64,000 bases of DNA from Kushneria pakistanensis (GTDB taxonomy: Bacteria > Pseudomonadota > Gammaproteobacteria > Pseudomonadales > Halomonadaceae), in contig NZ_BMZM01000001.1 of assembly GCF_014652795.1 (NCBI RefSeq), positions 620,001-684,000 on the forward strand, given 5' to 3'. A program made the translations under genes and the position numbers. Every line of letters starts with the position of its first letter. The stretch's first letter is position 1. Positions 18,203 through 27,646 of the stretch are shown piece by piece. Under the pieces are notes generated by a model. It was not told the origin of the DNA, ran no database searches, and worked only from the letters and a program-made list of their open reading frames with translations.

Positions 18203-19645
18203 TTGGCACGACAGACAGGCGCAGGCAGTGCGTCGCGACATCAGACTACCCTGCTGGAAGGCCCCATTCTAGGGTCTCTTCTGAAGCTGGCCGTGCCCAT
18301 CGTGCTGGCCAATATCCTGCAGTCGGCCTATCAACTGATTGATGCCTTCTGGGTGGGACGGCTGGGCGGCCATGCGGTGGCGGCCGTCTCGGTCAGCTTT
18401 CCGGTGACCTTTCTGCTGATCGCGCTGGGATCAGGGTTCAGCATGGCGGGCTCCACCCTGGTGGCCCAGCATATGGGAGCGGGCAATCATCATCGGGTCA
18501 ATCAGGTGGCCGGCCAGACCATTTTGTTAGTGGTGGTGACCTCGGTGAGTCTCTCGGTGATCGGCATCATGCTGGCGCCCGGGCTGCTGGGCCTGCTGGG
18601 CGTTGAAGAGGCCGTGTATGACGGGGCGCTGGTCTTTTTACGCATCTCGATGGCGGCCATGGTCTTTACCTTTGGCTTTTCCATGTTTCAGGCGCTGATG
18701 CGCGGCATCGGCGAGGTACGCCTGCCGTTGTATATCGTGACCGGTACGGTGCTTTTGAATGTGGTGCTGGACCCGCTGTTCATCTTCGGTTTCAACATGG
18801 GAGTAGGCGGTGCGGCGCTGGCAACCCTGGTGACTCAGGCACTGGCGCTGGGCACCGGACTGTGGCTGCTGGTCCGCGGTCGCCATGGCATTGCGCTCAA
18901 GCGTCATCATCTGAAACCTGATCCGGTGTTCATTCGTCGCGCGCTGGCGCTGGGACTGCCGGCCTCGGTGGAGCTTTCCGCCCGGGCGCTGGGCATGAAC
19001 GTGATGGTGTTTCTGGTCACCGGGTTTGGCACCGTCACCATTGCCGCCTATGGGGTGGGCACCAATATCATGGGCTTTATCATCATTCCGGCGCTGGGGC
19101 TTTCGATGTCGACCGCAGCGCTGGTAGGACAGAATATCGGCGCCGGCCAGATCGAGCGTGCCGGGCAGATCGCACGCCTGTCGGCGCTGATTGCGCTGGT
19201 GGCGCTGAGCGTGATCGGGGCGCTGGTCTTCATGTTTGCCCGTGAGCTGGTGGCCTTTTTTGTGCCGGGCGATGCCGCGATCATTGAGGCCGGCAGCCAT
19301 TTTCTTCACATCACGTCACTGACGTTTGGTTTTATTGGCGCCCAGATGGCGCTGACCGGGGTCTTTCGCGCCGCAGGTCATACCGTGGTGGCGATGCTTC
19401 TGGCGCTGGTGTCGCAGTGGGTGCTGCAGTTTCCACTGGCCTTCATCCTCTCGCGGGAGACCGTGCTGGGCGTTGATGGCATCTGGTGGGCCTTTCCGGT
19501 GACCAACATGATTACGGCATTGATCGCATTGATTCTTTTCATGCGAGGTGACTGGCAAAAGGGACGCCTGGCCGAACAGGAAGACCCGCTGGCCAGGCAG
19601 GTATCCGGTGAGATCATCGGCAAGAGCCCGGGATCGGCATCCTGA
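18203..19645 (+). CDS. MATE-family efflux transporter
   Basis: A 480-residue inner-membrane MATE antiporter (Na+ or H+ driven, exporting cationic drugs or metabolites) with about 12 segments. Family blocks: LLKLAVPIVLANILQSAYQLIDAFWVGRLGGHAVAAVS, SMAGSTLVAQHMGAGN, FGFNMGVGGAALATL and SMSTAALVGQNIGAGQ. I chose the TTG at 18203 because AAGGAG lies 9 nt upstream; the frame reaches back to 18119 but would then overlap the terminator. Substrate unknown. Confidence 0.9.
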   Translation: MARQTGAGSASRHQTTLLEGPILGSLLKLAVPIVLANILQSAYQLIDAFWVGRLGGHAVAAVSVSFPVTFLLIALGSGFSMAGSTLVAQHMGAGNHHRVNQVAGQTILLVVVTSVSLSVIGIMLAPGLLGLLGVEEAVYDGALVFLRISMAAMVFTFGFSMFQALMRGIGEVRLPLYIVTGTVLLNVVLDPLFIFGFNMGVGGAALATLVTQALALGTGLWLLVRGRHGIALKRHHLKPDPVFIRRALALGLPASVELSARALGMNVMVFLVTGFGTVTIAAYGVGTNIMGFIIIPALGLSMSTAALVGQNIGAGQIERAGQIARLSALIALVALSVIGALVFMFARELVAFFVPGDAAIIEAGSHFLHITSLTFGFIGAQMALTGVFRAAGHTVVAMLLALVSQWVLQFPLAFILSRETVLGVDGIWWAFPVTNMITALIALILFMRGDWQKGRLAEQEDPLARQVSGEIIGKSPGSAS

Positions 19646-19688
19646 CGCCTGCAGATCATCATTACATCAATAAAGAGGAGCGCAGCAC

Positions 19689-20288
19689 ATGGCAGACAGG
19701 GATCGATTCGATGCAGCAATGGCGCAGCTGGATGCGCTGCATGCCGAAGACCCGCGCATGGAGACAGTCGACGGTGAGCAGGTACCCTATGAGCTTTTGT
19801 ACGCTCAGCGCATGAGTGAGTGGCTGGAAAGGCTCAGGCCGCAGGCCAGCGAGACGCTGCAGCTGGCAGTGCGTGCTCAGCATTTAAAGCGCTGGGAAGT
19901 GCCGCGTGACAGCTATCCGATGGACCGCCCCGGCTATCATGCCTGGCGCACCGGGCTCAAGGCCCGCCAGGCTGACATGGCCGCTGATGTACTACGTCAG
20001 GCGGGCTATGACGAGGCGGACTGCTTGCGGGTAGCGGCGCTGGTGCGCAAGGAAGATCTGAAAAATGACGAGGAGACCCGGGCGCTGGAGGATGCTGCCT
20101 GTCTGGTCTTTTTGCAGGACTATTACGCGCCCTTTGCCGCCGAGCATGACGATGACAAGGTCATCGGTATTCTGCGCAAGACCCTGCGCAAGATGTCGGG
20201 TGATGGTCACCGCCTGGCAGGAGAGATTCCGCTGGAGGGGCGCGCCAGAGCGCTGCTGGAAAGGGCAGTGGCCATGGAGACGTCCTGA
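19689..20288 (+). CDS. DUF4202 protein
   Basis: A 199-residue cytosolic protein that I recognise as DUF4202, an HD-like helical domain of unknown role. Typical stretches: HAEDPRMETVDGEQVPYELLYAQRM, RAQHLKRWEVPRDSYPMDRPGYHAWR and VRKEDLKNDEETRALEDAACLVFL. AGGAG lies 8 nt upstream. In other bacteria it can neighbour molybdenum or sulfur genes, but here it stands between the MATE gene and a terminator. Function unknown. Confidence 0.85.
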   Translation: MADRDRFDAAMAQLDALHAEDPRMETVDGEQVPYELLYAQRMSEWLERLRPQASETLQLAVRAQHLKRWEVPRDSYPMDRPGYHAWRTGLKARQADMAADVLRQAGYDEADCLRVAALVRKEDLKNDEETRALEDAACLVFLQDYYAPFAAEHDDDKVIGILRKTLRKMSGDGHRLAGEIPLEGRARALLERAVAMETS

Positions 20289-20324
20289 CAGGGCGCCATC
20301 ACATGCCCGTTTATATGACATGAA

Positions 20325-20348
20325 AAACCCCGCCAGATGGCGGGGTTT
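20325..20348. terminator. bidirectional terminator
   Basis: AAACCCCGCC and GGCGGGGTTT form a perfect 10-bp stem with loop AGAT, giving an A-tract before and T-tract after. It serves the DUF4202 gene and the convergent chemoreceptor gene. Confidence 0.88.
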
Positions 20349-20366
20349 CCGTGGGGCTGGCGGGAA

Positions 20367-22070
20367 TCAGAACTCGGCCCACTCCTCGACATCATGACGC
20401 TGCGCGGTCGGTCGCTTGAGCTCGGGGCGAGCCGGCGTTGCAGGTGCCTTGGCAGGTTGCGGCGTTGACGGCGCAGAAGTGGCGGCCGGTCCGGAGGCGG
20501 CAGGCGCCCTGGCAGGGCCCGTGGCGGCATCAACCCTGAAAAAGGAGATCTCCTGTTGCAGCTCGGCGGCGCGGGCGCGAAGGGCATGGCTGGCCATGCT
20601 CGATTCCTCCACCAGTGCTGCGTTCTGCTGGGTGACGGCGTCCATCTGGGAGACGGCCACGTTGACCTGATCGATGCCCGTGGCCTGCTCCCGGCTGGCG
20701 ACGGCGATTTCGCTGACCAGATCGGTGACGCGCTTCACGCTGGTAACAATTTCGGTCAGTGTCTGGCCCGAGCGATTGACCAGTTCGGCGCCGGTATCCA
20801 CGCGCGTCACGCTTTCCTCGACCAGCTGCTTGATTTCACGCGCCGCGTTGGCGCTGCGCCCAGCGAGATTTCGCACTTCATTGGCCACCACGGCAAAGCC
20901 GCGGCCCTGTTCACCGGCACGAGCGGCCTCTACTGAAGCGTTGAGTGCCAGCAGATTGGTCTGGAAGGCAATCTCGTCGATCAGGCTGACGATGGTGGCA
21001 ATCTTCTGGCTCGAGGCGCTGATCTCGTTCATGGCGGAGACGGCATTTTGCACCACGTTGCCGCCGGTCTGCGCCTGCTGACTGACCTCGCGCACCAGCC
21101 GGTCGGCCTGTGCCGCGTTGTCGGCATTGTGGCGCACCGTGGTCGTGATCTCCTCCATGGAGGCGGCGGTCTCTTCAAGGCTTGCCGCCTGCTCCTGGGT
21201 GCGACGGTTAAGATCCTCGTTGCCGCGGGTAATATTGTGCGCTGCATCATTGACGGCCACGGCGTTGTGGCTGACCGAGCGGATGACGTCAGTCATCCTG
21301 TGCTGCATGGCCGTCAGTGCATGTAGCATGTCGCCGAACTCATCCTTGCAGGTAATGTGGGTCTCAACGGCAAGGTTGCCCTGGGCCAGTTCATTGGCGA
21401 AATGACGCGCCTTGCCCAGCGGTGTCATGATGCCGCGTACCAGCCAGATGGAAAGCGCCAGTGCCAGGCCGATGGCCAGTGCAATCACGCCCAGCGTGAT
21501 GTTTCTGAGCGACGTATAGGCCGCATGGCTGTTCTGATAGTGCTGCTCGGCCCGGGCAACTTCGCCTTCAAAAAGGGCAGCAATGCCGTCTATCACGACC
21601 TGATAGTCGCCACGCAGGGTGGCACTGTTAAAGGCGCTGGCGGCAACAAAGTCGCCCGCGGCCATCATGGTCATCATGCGCTGCAGATCATCCTGCAGGG
21701 TCGTGATGGCCTGCTGCAGCCGAGTGGCCTGCGCTCGTTCCTGCTCGTCCGTGATCACCGCCAGATAGGTCTGCATGGCGGCATTGGCCCGTGCATCATT
21801 CTGCGCCATCTCGGCCTGCGTTGTGGCTATCGTGGCTGTGTTCTGGTCACGCTGCTCGGCGACCACCTTGACCCGATTGCTCAAAAGCGCCGTGCGCATG
21901 ATGCCCATCTGTTCAAGCGCTATCACATTGGTATCGAAGGTCGCTTCCAGCGCATGCTGCGACCTTTGAGCGCTATGGATACCCAGCGCTCCTACAATCA
22001 ACAGCAGCACGATACAGATGGCCAGACTACCCGACAGTCTGAGTTTGACGCTCTTTTTGGGGTTTAGCAT
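20367..22070 (-). CDS. methyl-accepting chemotaxis protein
   Basis: A 567-residue inner-membrane chemoreceptor. TM1 is at about residues 10-32 ([16 protein letters not shown]), followed by a periplasmic four-helix-bundle-like domain, TM2 near 190-212, HAMP, then the signalling hairpin with the invariant tip [38 protein letters not shown] (read in pieces). It signals through CheW/CheA. The last five residues, EWAEF, fit the xWxxF tether that binds CheR/CheB in Tar/Tsr-type receptors. GAGGAAG precedes the start at 22070. Ligand unknown. Confidence 0.93.
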   Translation of the reverse strand: MLNPKKSVKLRLSGSLAICIVLLLIVGALGIHSAQRSQHALEATFDTNVIALEQMGIMRTALLSNRVKVVAEQRDQNTATIATTQAEMAQNDARANAAMQTYLAVITDEQERAQATRLQQAITTLQDDLQRMMTMMAAGDFVAASAFNSATLRGDYQVVIDGIAALFEGEVARAEQHYQNSHAAYTSLRNITLGVIALAIGLALALSIWLVRGIMTPLGKARHFANELAQGNLAVETHITCKDEFGDMLHALTAMQHRMTDVIRSVSHNAVAVNDAAHNITRGNEDLNRRTQEQAASLEETAASMEEITTTVRHNADNAAQADRLVREVSQQAQTGGNVVQNAVSAMNEISASSQKIATIVSLIDEIAFQTNLLALNASVEAARAGEQGRGFAVVANEVRNLAGRSANAAREIKQLVEESVTRVDTGAELVNRSGQTLTEIVTSVKRVTDLVSEIAVASREQATGIDQVNVAVSQMDAVTQQNAALVEESSMASHALRARAAELQQEISFFRVDAATGPARAPAASGPAATSAPSTPQPAKAPATPARPELKRPTAQRHDVEEWAEF

Positions 22071-22430
22071 GTAATGCTTCCTCAGAAGAATGAATCCCGT
22101 CGCTTCCGCTGCGATCGGCTGTGCGAATGGCACAGGGCATAAGGCTATGGACGGTTTTGCACAGGTCGTGGAAATGGCTGGGTGCTTATATCGGCTGTTG
22201 CGCTATTTAATCGAGCATGATGCAAGCTATCGCTTTGATAAAAACTCCCTTAATTAAACTTCGTTTAATGATTCTGGTGCCTGCCGCTTCGGATCCGGCT
22301 GCATAAAGTTTCCCGCCCCGACGCCGATGATGAATCTTCAACAGATCATTTATTCATGGCAGGACGCAGTACCGCAGCGGCGTGATGGCGCCATGCAGGT
22401 TCGGGTCCTGATACAGGTGGGGGCACCGGG
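22071..22430. other. divergent intergenic region, chemoreceptor / cupredoxin operon
   Basis: About 360 nt, AT-rich near 22230-22275 (TTAATTAAACTTCGTTTAATG, which contains the inverted pair TTAA...TTTAA). It must contain the promoters for both divergent units. GCCGATAT on the minus strand resembles a flagellar sigma-28 -10, but a TAAA box at the right spacing is missing. No gene seen. Confidence 0.4.
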
Positions 22431-23105
22431 ATGGCGCAATCCCTGAAATGGTGTTTGATGGCGCTGCTTTTGTTGTCTTCGTTGACCGCAAGGGCAAGCG
22501 GATCGCTTCAGGTAACGCAGGCAGGCAGCAATGAGCCACTTGAGCATGTGGTCATCGAAATCGATATTCCGGGTCTTGAGCGGGCCACCGGGGCACGAGA
22601 GCATCATGAGATTGTTCAGCGTCAGGCCACCTTCGAGCCGCTGGTGACTCTCATGTCCGTCGGCGCCGTGGCCAGTTTTCCCAACCGCGACATGACGCGT
22701 CATCAGGTGTTTTCCTTCTCGCCACCGAAGGTGTTCAGCCTGGATCTCTATCTCAAGGAAACGCCGCCCCCGGTGCACTTTGATGCGCCAGGCGTTGAGG
22801 TGCTCGGTTGTAATATTCACGACCAGATGCAGGCCTTTATCGTCATCAGTGACGCATCGTTTTTTGCCCTGAGCGATGACCGCGGGCGTATCGATCTGGC
22901 GCATCTGCCGCCGGGGCGCTATTCGATGCGGGTATGGCACCCACGTCTTGAGGATACGCACCAGCAGTGGTGGGAAGGTGAGATTGATACCCGCCTTGAG
23001 ACGCAGCTTGCGCTGACACTTGCGGCCACACCGCCACCCACGGCCAAGCCCTCCCTCCTGCAGCAGCGCTTTCAGCAAGGGCTCATGCATCAGGAGCACC
23101 CTTAA
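22431..23105 (+). CDS. secreted cupredoxin-like protein ('methylamine utilization' type)
   Basis: A 224-residue exported protein with signal peptide (LMALLLLSSLTARASG). The domain at about 25-150 is cupredoxin-like: FPNRDMTRHQVFSFS (first His ligand) and LGCNIHDQMQAFI, where Cys, His and Met match a type-1 copper site. Databases usually label this group 'methylamine utilization protein', a name I would not take literally. The C-terminal part (DLAHLPPGRYSMRVWHP) looks like a beta-sandwich carrier domain. Its stop overlaps the next start (TAATG), making the first gene of a four-gene operon with a c-di-GMP enzyme, DUF3034 and a globin. Confidence 0.75.
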   Translation: MAQSLKWCLMALLLLSSLTARASGSLQVTQAGSNEPLEHVVIEIDIPGLERATGAREHHEIVQRQATFEPLVTLMSVGAVASFPNRDMTRHQVFSFSPPKVFSLDLYLKETPPPVHFDAPGVEVLGCNIHDQMQAFIVISDASFFALSDDRGRIDLAHLPPGRYSMRVWHPRLEDTHQQWWEGEIDTRLETQLALTLAATPPPTAKPSLLQQRFQQGLMHQEHP

Positions 23106-25453
23106 TGTCCTTTCGACATCGCCTTCTGCTGGTCATGCTCGCCGTGCTGGTCGTGGCGCAGCTGGGCACGGCCGTGGCCACACTCGATACCATCCGTCGC
23201 GATGTCCTGTTAAAGGGCAGTCGAGAGCTTGATGTTGCCCTGGACGTCACCCGACAGCTGCTGACCGAGCGTGGCCATCATTTGCGCGACAACGTGGCCG
23301 TGCTGGCCTCGGACTTTGGTTTTAGGGCGGCCGTGGCGACCCAGGATACTGGTACCCTGGATAGTGTGCTGCTCAATCACGGTGAGCGTGCCGGCGCTGA
23401 TATGGTGCTTCTGACCGACCCCCAGGGGCGTATTCTGGCCAGCAGCCATCAGGCGGTGGGCAGTGCCATGCCCTTTGACGCCATGTGGCAGCAGGCCGGT
23501 CATGCCGACAGCGCAGTCGGCGTGGTGTTACAGGATAGCGTGCCCTATCAGATGGTATTGATGCCGGTACGTGCGCCGGGTCTGATCGGCTGGGTGGGAA
23601 TGGGGTTCATGCTGGATGACCGCCTGGCACAAGAGCTTGGCGCGCTGACGCGTCTGTCGGTCAGTTTCATGGTGGATGACGGGGCGATTGAAGGCGCCGG
23701 ACCTGCCTTTGTGACCGGTGCACTTCAGGCGGCACCCGAATCGGTGCTCGATACCTTTAGAGCGTTACTGATGCAGGGGCGCTTTATCGATCACAGTGGC
23801 ATGGAGGAGATGACCGATACGCTGTCACGTGCGATGCAGCTTCAGCGGGATGATCAGGGCCGCACCTGGGTGATCATCCAGCATGATCGCAGCGATTTGC
23901 TGGCGGTCTACCACGCCCTGAGCTGGCAGCTGTTGTCCATTTTCGGCGTCATGCTGGTGTTGACCGCCATTGTGGCGGCGTTGATTGCGCGCAGCATGAC
24001 GCGCCCCCTGTTGCAGCTGGTGGCCTCTGCCCGCCGTATCGGTCGCGGGGAGCGCCTGTCGGCGCTGGACCATGGTCGCCATCGTGAAATTGGTCTTCTG
24101 GCCGATACCCTGCTGGGCATGCAGGCGGACATCGATCAACGTGAGCAGCGCCTGCTGCATCAGTCCCGCCATGACCGGCTGACCGGGCTTTCCAATCGTG
24201 ACAGTGCCCAGCAGGACATTGCCCGTACCCTTGAGCAGGGCACGCCCTTTACGCTGTTGCGGTTTTCCATCGTGGGTTTTCGCCAGATCAACGACACCTT
24301 TGGCTACGCCATTGGTGATGAAGTGCTGCGCATGCTGGCGCAGCGCCTCGAGACGCTTTCGCTGCCGTGTCAGCGGGCCTATCGCCTGGGCGGTGACGAG
24401 TTTTTGTTGATGCTGCAGGGGGAGACCATCACACCGCAGTGGATTAGCGAACTGCACGAACACCTGGCCCGGCCCGTTGAACATGAGCGCTCGCCGATTG
24501 CGCTGACCCTTGTCGCAGGCGAGGTCAGCTATCCGGCGCACGGTGAAAGTGTCGGTCTGCTGCTGCGTTGTGCCGAAATCGCCATGGACCGTGCGCGCCA
24601 TGAGCGTACCCGGCACGTACGCTATGAGCAGGGACAGGACGAGCTGCATCAGCGCCGGTTGATCCTTGCCCGGGATCTGGGAGCTGCCGTGGAGCAGGAT
24701 CAGCTCACCATGGTGTATCAGCCCAAGATAGTGGCGACCAGTGGGGCACTCATGGGGTTTGAAGCCCTGATGCGCTGGCAACATCCGACCTTCGGCTTTG
24801 TGCCGCCTGATGAGTTTATTGCGCTGGCCGAACAGTCAGGTCGGGTCACGCAGCTGACCCAGTGGATGCTGCGCACCGTCTGTCGCCAGATCGATCAATG
24901 GGCGCAGCAGGGAGAGTCACTGTGTGTCGCGGTCAACCTGTCGGCACATGATGTGATGGATACCACGCTACCGGAACGGATTCATCTGCTGCTGCAGGAT
25001 TATCAGCTGGGCCCTGAAAGGCTGAGACTCGAGGTTACGGAAAGTGCGCTGATTCAGGACCCGGCCCTGGCGCAGGGCAATCTGATCGCGCTGCGCCATG
25101 CCGGTCTGCATATTGCAGTAGATGATTACGGTACCGGCTATTCATCGCTTGCCCAGCTCAAGCGTCTGCCCGTGCAGGAGCTCAAGATCGACAAGTCCTT
25201 CATCCTGAAACTCGATAATGACCAGGAGGATCGCATTATCGTGCACTCCACCATTGAGCTTGCGCACAACCTGGGGCTGAGCGTAGTGGCAGAAGGCGTC
25301 GAGACGGAGGCCTCACGGCTATTGCTGATGGAGATGGGATGCGACGTACTGCAGGGCTATCTGATTTCACGGCCCTTGCCGTTTGCTCAGGTGATCGACT
25401 GGATCAGGCAGTACCGCGAAGGGGGCACCACCACCAAAAGGGCGCTGGGATGA
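23105..25453 (+). CDS. membrane GGDEF-EAL protein (c-di-GMP synthesis/hydrolysis)
   Basis: A 782-residue inner-membrane protein. TM1 is near residues 5-25, then a periplasmic sensor of about 250 residues (double-Cache-like), TM2 (SIFGVMLVLTAIVAALIARS), HAMP, GGDEF at about 345-500 and EAL to the end. The cyclase motif is intact (RLGGDEFLL) and DRLTGLSNRD is present. The EAL motif is intact (GFEALMRW), with DDYGTGYSSL and EGVE also present. I see no RxxD inhibitory site before GGDEF. Both activities may be possible. Starts and stops overlap with both neighbours. Confidence 0.93.
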   Translation: MSFRHRLLLVMLAVLVVAQLGTAVATLDTIRRDVLLKGSRELDVALDVTRQLLTERGHHLRDNVAVLASDFGFRAAVATQDTGTLDSVLLNHGERAGADMVLLTDPQGRILASSHQAVGSAMPFDAMWQQAGHADSAVGVVLQDSVPYQMVLMPVRAPGLIGWVGMGFMLDDRLAQELGALTRLSVSFMVDDGAIEGAGPAFVTGALQAAPESVLDTFRALLMQGRFIDHSGMEEMTDTLSRAMQLQRDDQGRTWVIIQHDRSDLLAVYHALSWQLLSIFGVMLVLTAIVAALIARSMTRPLLQLVASARRIGRGERLSALDHGRHREIGLLADTLLGMQADIDQREQRLLHQSRHDRLTGLSNRDSAQQDIARTLEQGTPFTLLRFSIVGFRQINDTFGYAIGDEVLRMLAQRLETLSLPCQRAYRLGGDEFLLMLQGETITPQWISELHEHLARPVEHERSPIALTLVAGEVSYPAHGESVGLLLRCAEIAMDRARHERTRHVRYEQGQDELHQRRLILARDLGAAVEQDQLTMVYQPKIVATSGALMGFEALMRWQHPTFGFVPPDEFIALAEQSGRVTQLTQWMLRTVCRQIDQWAQQGESLCVAVNLSAHDVMDTTLPERIHLLLQDYQLGPERLRLEVTESALIQDPALAQGNLIALRHAGLHIAVDDYGTGYSSLAQLKRLPVQELKIDKSFILKLDNDQEDRIIVHSTIELAHNLGLSVVAEGVETEASRLLLMEMGCDVLQGYLISRPLPFAQVIDWIRQYREGGTTTKRALG

Positions 25454-26301
25454 CATCATGTCAAAAAATATGGGTGCTGCTGGCTGGGATGTGCTGGCTT
25501 GCGGCCACCAGTCCGGCCCTGGCCGGCAGCCGGCTGGCGGGCACCGGCGGTGTCATGGCGATCGAAGGGGCCAGCGGTGGCGGTCTTTCTCCCTGGGGCG
25601 TGCTGGCAGGCACCGCCAGTGACATCGACATTGGCGTAACGGTTGGCGCAACGCGCGCCGATGTGGATGACTACCACCTTGTGGTCAGCGGTATGGCCGT
25701 CAATTTTTATGATCGCCTCGAGCTTTCTCTGGCAAATCAGCGTCTGGCGCTCGATACGCTGGGTGGGCATCAGGCCCAGGACATCTATGGGGCCAAGCTG
25801 CGTTTGTTCGGTGATGTGCTTTACCGGCCCTGGGGCATCTGGAGTCTGGGCGTGCAGCACAAGCAGCTGGTCGAGGGCCGGGAGCTGGCCCGCGCCGTGG
25901 GCGCTCGAAATACCAGCGGCAATGATGTCTATCTGGCAGGCAGCAAGCTCTTTTTTGACGCTGTTGCCGGGCGCAACCTGCTGGTCAATACCACCCTGCG
26001 CTCAACCACGGCCAATCAGGGTGGCCTGCTGGGGTTTGGCGGTGACAGGAATGATCATCGCGAACTGATGGTCGAGAGTTCGGTCGGGCTTTTTTTGAAT
26101 CCGGACTGGCTCGTGGGCGTTGAATATCGCCAGAAGCCGGACAACCTGAGCTTTGCTCGCGAGGATGGCTGGCGCGATGTGTATGTGGCGTGGTTGATCA
26201 ACAAGCACGTATCGCTGACCGGCGCCCTGCTGGATCTGGGCAGTATTGCAGGTATTGAACGCCAGCGCGGCGGCTATCTATCGCTTCAGCTGTCGCTGTA
26301 A
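25450..26301 (+). CDS. DUF3034 envelope protein
   Basis: A 283-residue exported protein (signal MTSCQKIWVLLAGMCWLAAT, cleaved near ALAGSR) of the DUF3034 family. The hallmark SRLAGTGGVMAIEGASGGGLSPWGVLAG is at its start. Alternating residues and the aromatic C-terminus (YLSLQLSL) suggest an outer-membrane beta-barrel; that is inference. Its ATGA start overlaps the end of the GGDEF-EAL gene, and the truncated haemoglobin gene follows 14 nt later. Confidence 0.82.
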   Translation: MTSCQKIWVLLAGMCWLAATSPALAGSRLAGTGGVMAIEGASGGGLSPWGVLAGTASDIDIGVTVGATRADVDDYHLVVSGMAVNFYDRLELSLANQRLALDTLGGHQAQDIYGAKLRLFGDVLYRPWGIWSLGVQHKQLVEGRELARAVGARNTSGNDVYLAGSKLFFDAVAGRNLLVNTTLRSTTANQGGLLGFGGDRNDHRELMVESSVGLFLNPDWLVGVEYRQKPDNLSFAREDGWRDVYVAWLINKHVSLTGALLDLGSIAGIERQRGGYLSLQLSL

Positions 26302-26315
26302 CTTCCAGGAGAGCC

Positions 26316-26753
26316 ATGATCATGTTCTGTCGTCTCGCCACGATCACGATGCTGCTGGTCGGCCTGTCAGGCTTTGCCGGCCAGCAGGCCACTTCGTCAA
26401 CGCTCTATCAGCGTCTGGGCGGGGAGGCGGGTATTCATGACATCGTCACGCACTTCCTGATCAACGTGGCCGATGATCCTCGCATCGTGGGGTATTTCGC
26501 CCATACCAACATCGATCATCTGGCAGATTCCCTTGAGCAATACCTCTGTGAACTCAGCGATGGCCCCTGCACCTATGAGGGACCCTCCATGGCGCGGGCG
26601 CACCAGCACATGGGGCTGACCGATGCCAGCTTCAACGCGTTGGTCGACAATCTGCAAAGGGCGCTGATGGATCAGAAGATCGACGTGGGCGCGCGTAATG
26701 CACTGCTGGGCCGGCTGGCACCGCAGTACAGTGATGTCATGCGCGATCAGTAG
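26316..26753 (+). CDS. group I truncated haemoglobin with export signal
   Basis: A 145-residue truncated globin. The family start TLYQRLGGEAGIHDIVTHFL and the proximal-His region SMARAHQHMGLTDASFNALV are clear. Truncated globins bind O2 or NO. Unusually, a hydrophobic leader (MIMFCRLATITMLLVGLSGF) precedes the globin fold, so it is probably sent to the periplasm. CAGGAG lies close to the start. It is the last gene of the cupredoxin/GGDEF-EAL/DUF3034 unit. Confidence 0.88.
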   Translation: MIMFCRLATITMLLVGLSGFAGQQATSSTLYQRLGGEAGIHDIVTHFLINVADDPRIVGYFAHTNIDHLADSLEQYLCELSDGPCTYEGPSMARAHQHMGLTDASFNALVDNLQRALMDQKIDVGARNALLGRLAPQYSDVMRDQ

Positions 26754-26857
26754 GGTGCCCGGGTTTTCAATAATGGATATTGCGTTGACAGATTGCACGG
26801 TGACAGCGCGCGCTGTGCGCTCGACAATATCGCCTCATTTTCTGAAAAGAACCAGCC

Positions 26858-27553
26858 ATGAGCACAACGCAAAAGACCACGCTGGTACTGCTGCCCGGCT
26901 GGGTGCTGGGACCAGCGCCGCTGGCGCCTCTGGCGCGCGCCATCGAGCGCTGCAATGGCGATATCAGGGTGCACTGCACGGCCTATCCGCGATTGAAGAG
27001 TCATCGGCTTGAGGCATGGCTTGATGCGCTGGATACGCAGTTGCCTGATGGGGCCTGGCTGGGCGGCTGGTCAATGGGTGGCATGCTGGCCACGGCGCTG
27101 GCCGAGCGGCGCGGCCTGCGAACGCCCGGGTTGATCACGATGGGAACCAGAGCACGGGTAATGCCGCCTGCCTGGTCAGGGGTGAACGGGCCGGCGCGGG
27201 CGTGGCCATCATGGCTGGCGCAGGGCGGACATGATGCCTGGCATCTGGGCAAGCGACTGTTGGGCACGCTGCCGCGGGTCGATGCTCGGCAGTCGGCGGC
27301 AGGGCTGGCGCTGCTGGGCAGCATGGATCTTCGCCGAACGCTAGGCCGGCTGGAAATCCCCCAGCTTCATCTTTTTGGTGAACATGACATGCTGGTACCG
27401 GCGCAAGCGCGTCAGCTTGTGGCGGATTGTCTGCCTGCAAGCGGGCAGACGCAGCTGATTGATAATGCAGGGCACGGGTTTGTTATCGATCGGGCTGACC
27501 GCACGGCACAGGTCATCACGTCTTTCATGAGTGCCTCAATGACGCCGTCCTGA
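26858..27553 (+). CDS. alpha/beta hydrolase, BioH-like
   Basis: A 231-residue alpha/beta hydrolase. Family points: VLLPGWVLGPAPL (oxyanion-hole region), nucleophile elbow GGWSMGGMLA, LHLFGEHDMLVPAQ (acid) and NAGHGFVIDRA (His). The size and GWSMGG elbow resemble BioH, the pimeloyl-ACP methyl ester esterase of biotin synthesis. No other bio gene is adjacent, so I leave the symbol empty. It could be a generic carboxylesterase. Confidence 0.72.
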   Translation: MSTTQKTTLVLLPGWVLGPAPLAPLARAIERCNGDIRVHCTAYPRLKSHRLEAWLDALDTQLPDGAWLGGWSMGGMLATALAERRGLRTPGLITMGTRARVMPPAWSGVNGPARAWPSWLAQGGHDAWHLGKRLLGTLPRVDARQSAAGLALLGSMDLRRTLGRLEIPQLHLFGEHDMLVPAQARQLVADCLPASGQTQLIDNAGHGFVIDRADRTAQVITSFMSASMTPS

Positions 27554-27578
27554 GGCAGGGGAGTAGCAGGCAATCCAT

Positions 27579-27610
27579 AAAAATGCGTGATGGACAGGAA
27601 TCCATCACGC
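27579..27610 (-). terminator. intrinsic terminator for the minus-strand 52-aa gene
   Basis: GCGTGATGGA (27585-27594) and TCCATCACGC (27601-27610) form a perfect 10-bp stem with a 6-nt loop. Read on the minus strand it is followed by ATTTTTATG, the U-tract. It lies 37 nt after the stop of 27647-27805. Confidence 0.8.
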
Positions 27611-27646
27611 GGCAAATTTCAGGAGCGGCCTATCGCTGCCACGGTA

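Noticed and set aside
22190-22235. Flagellar sigma-28 promoter before the chemoreceptor
   Set aside because: GCCGATAT is present, but a TAAA element lies only 10 nt upstream rather than about 15.
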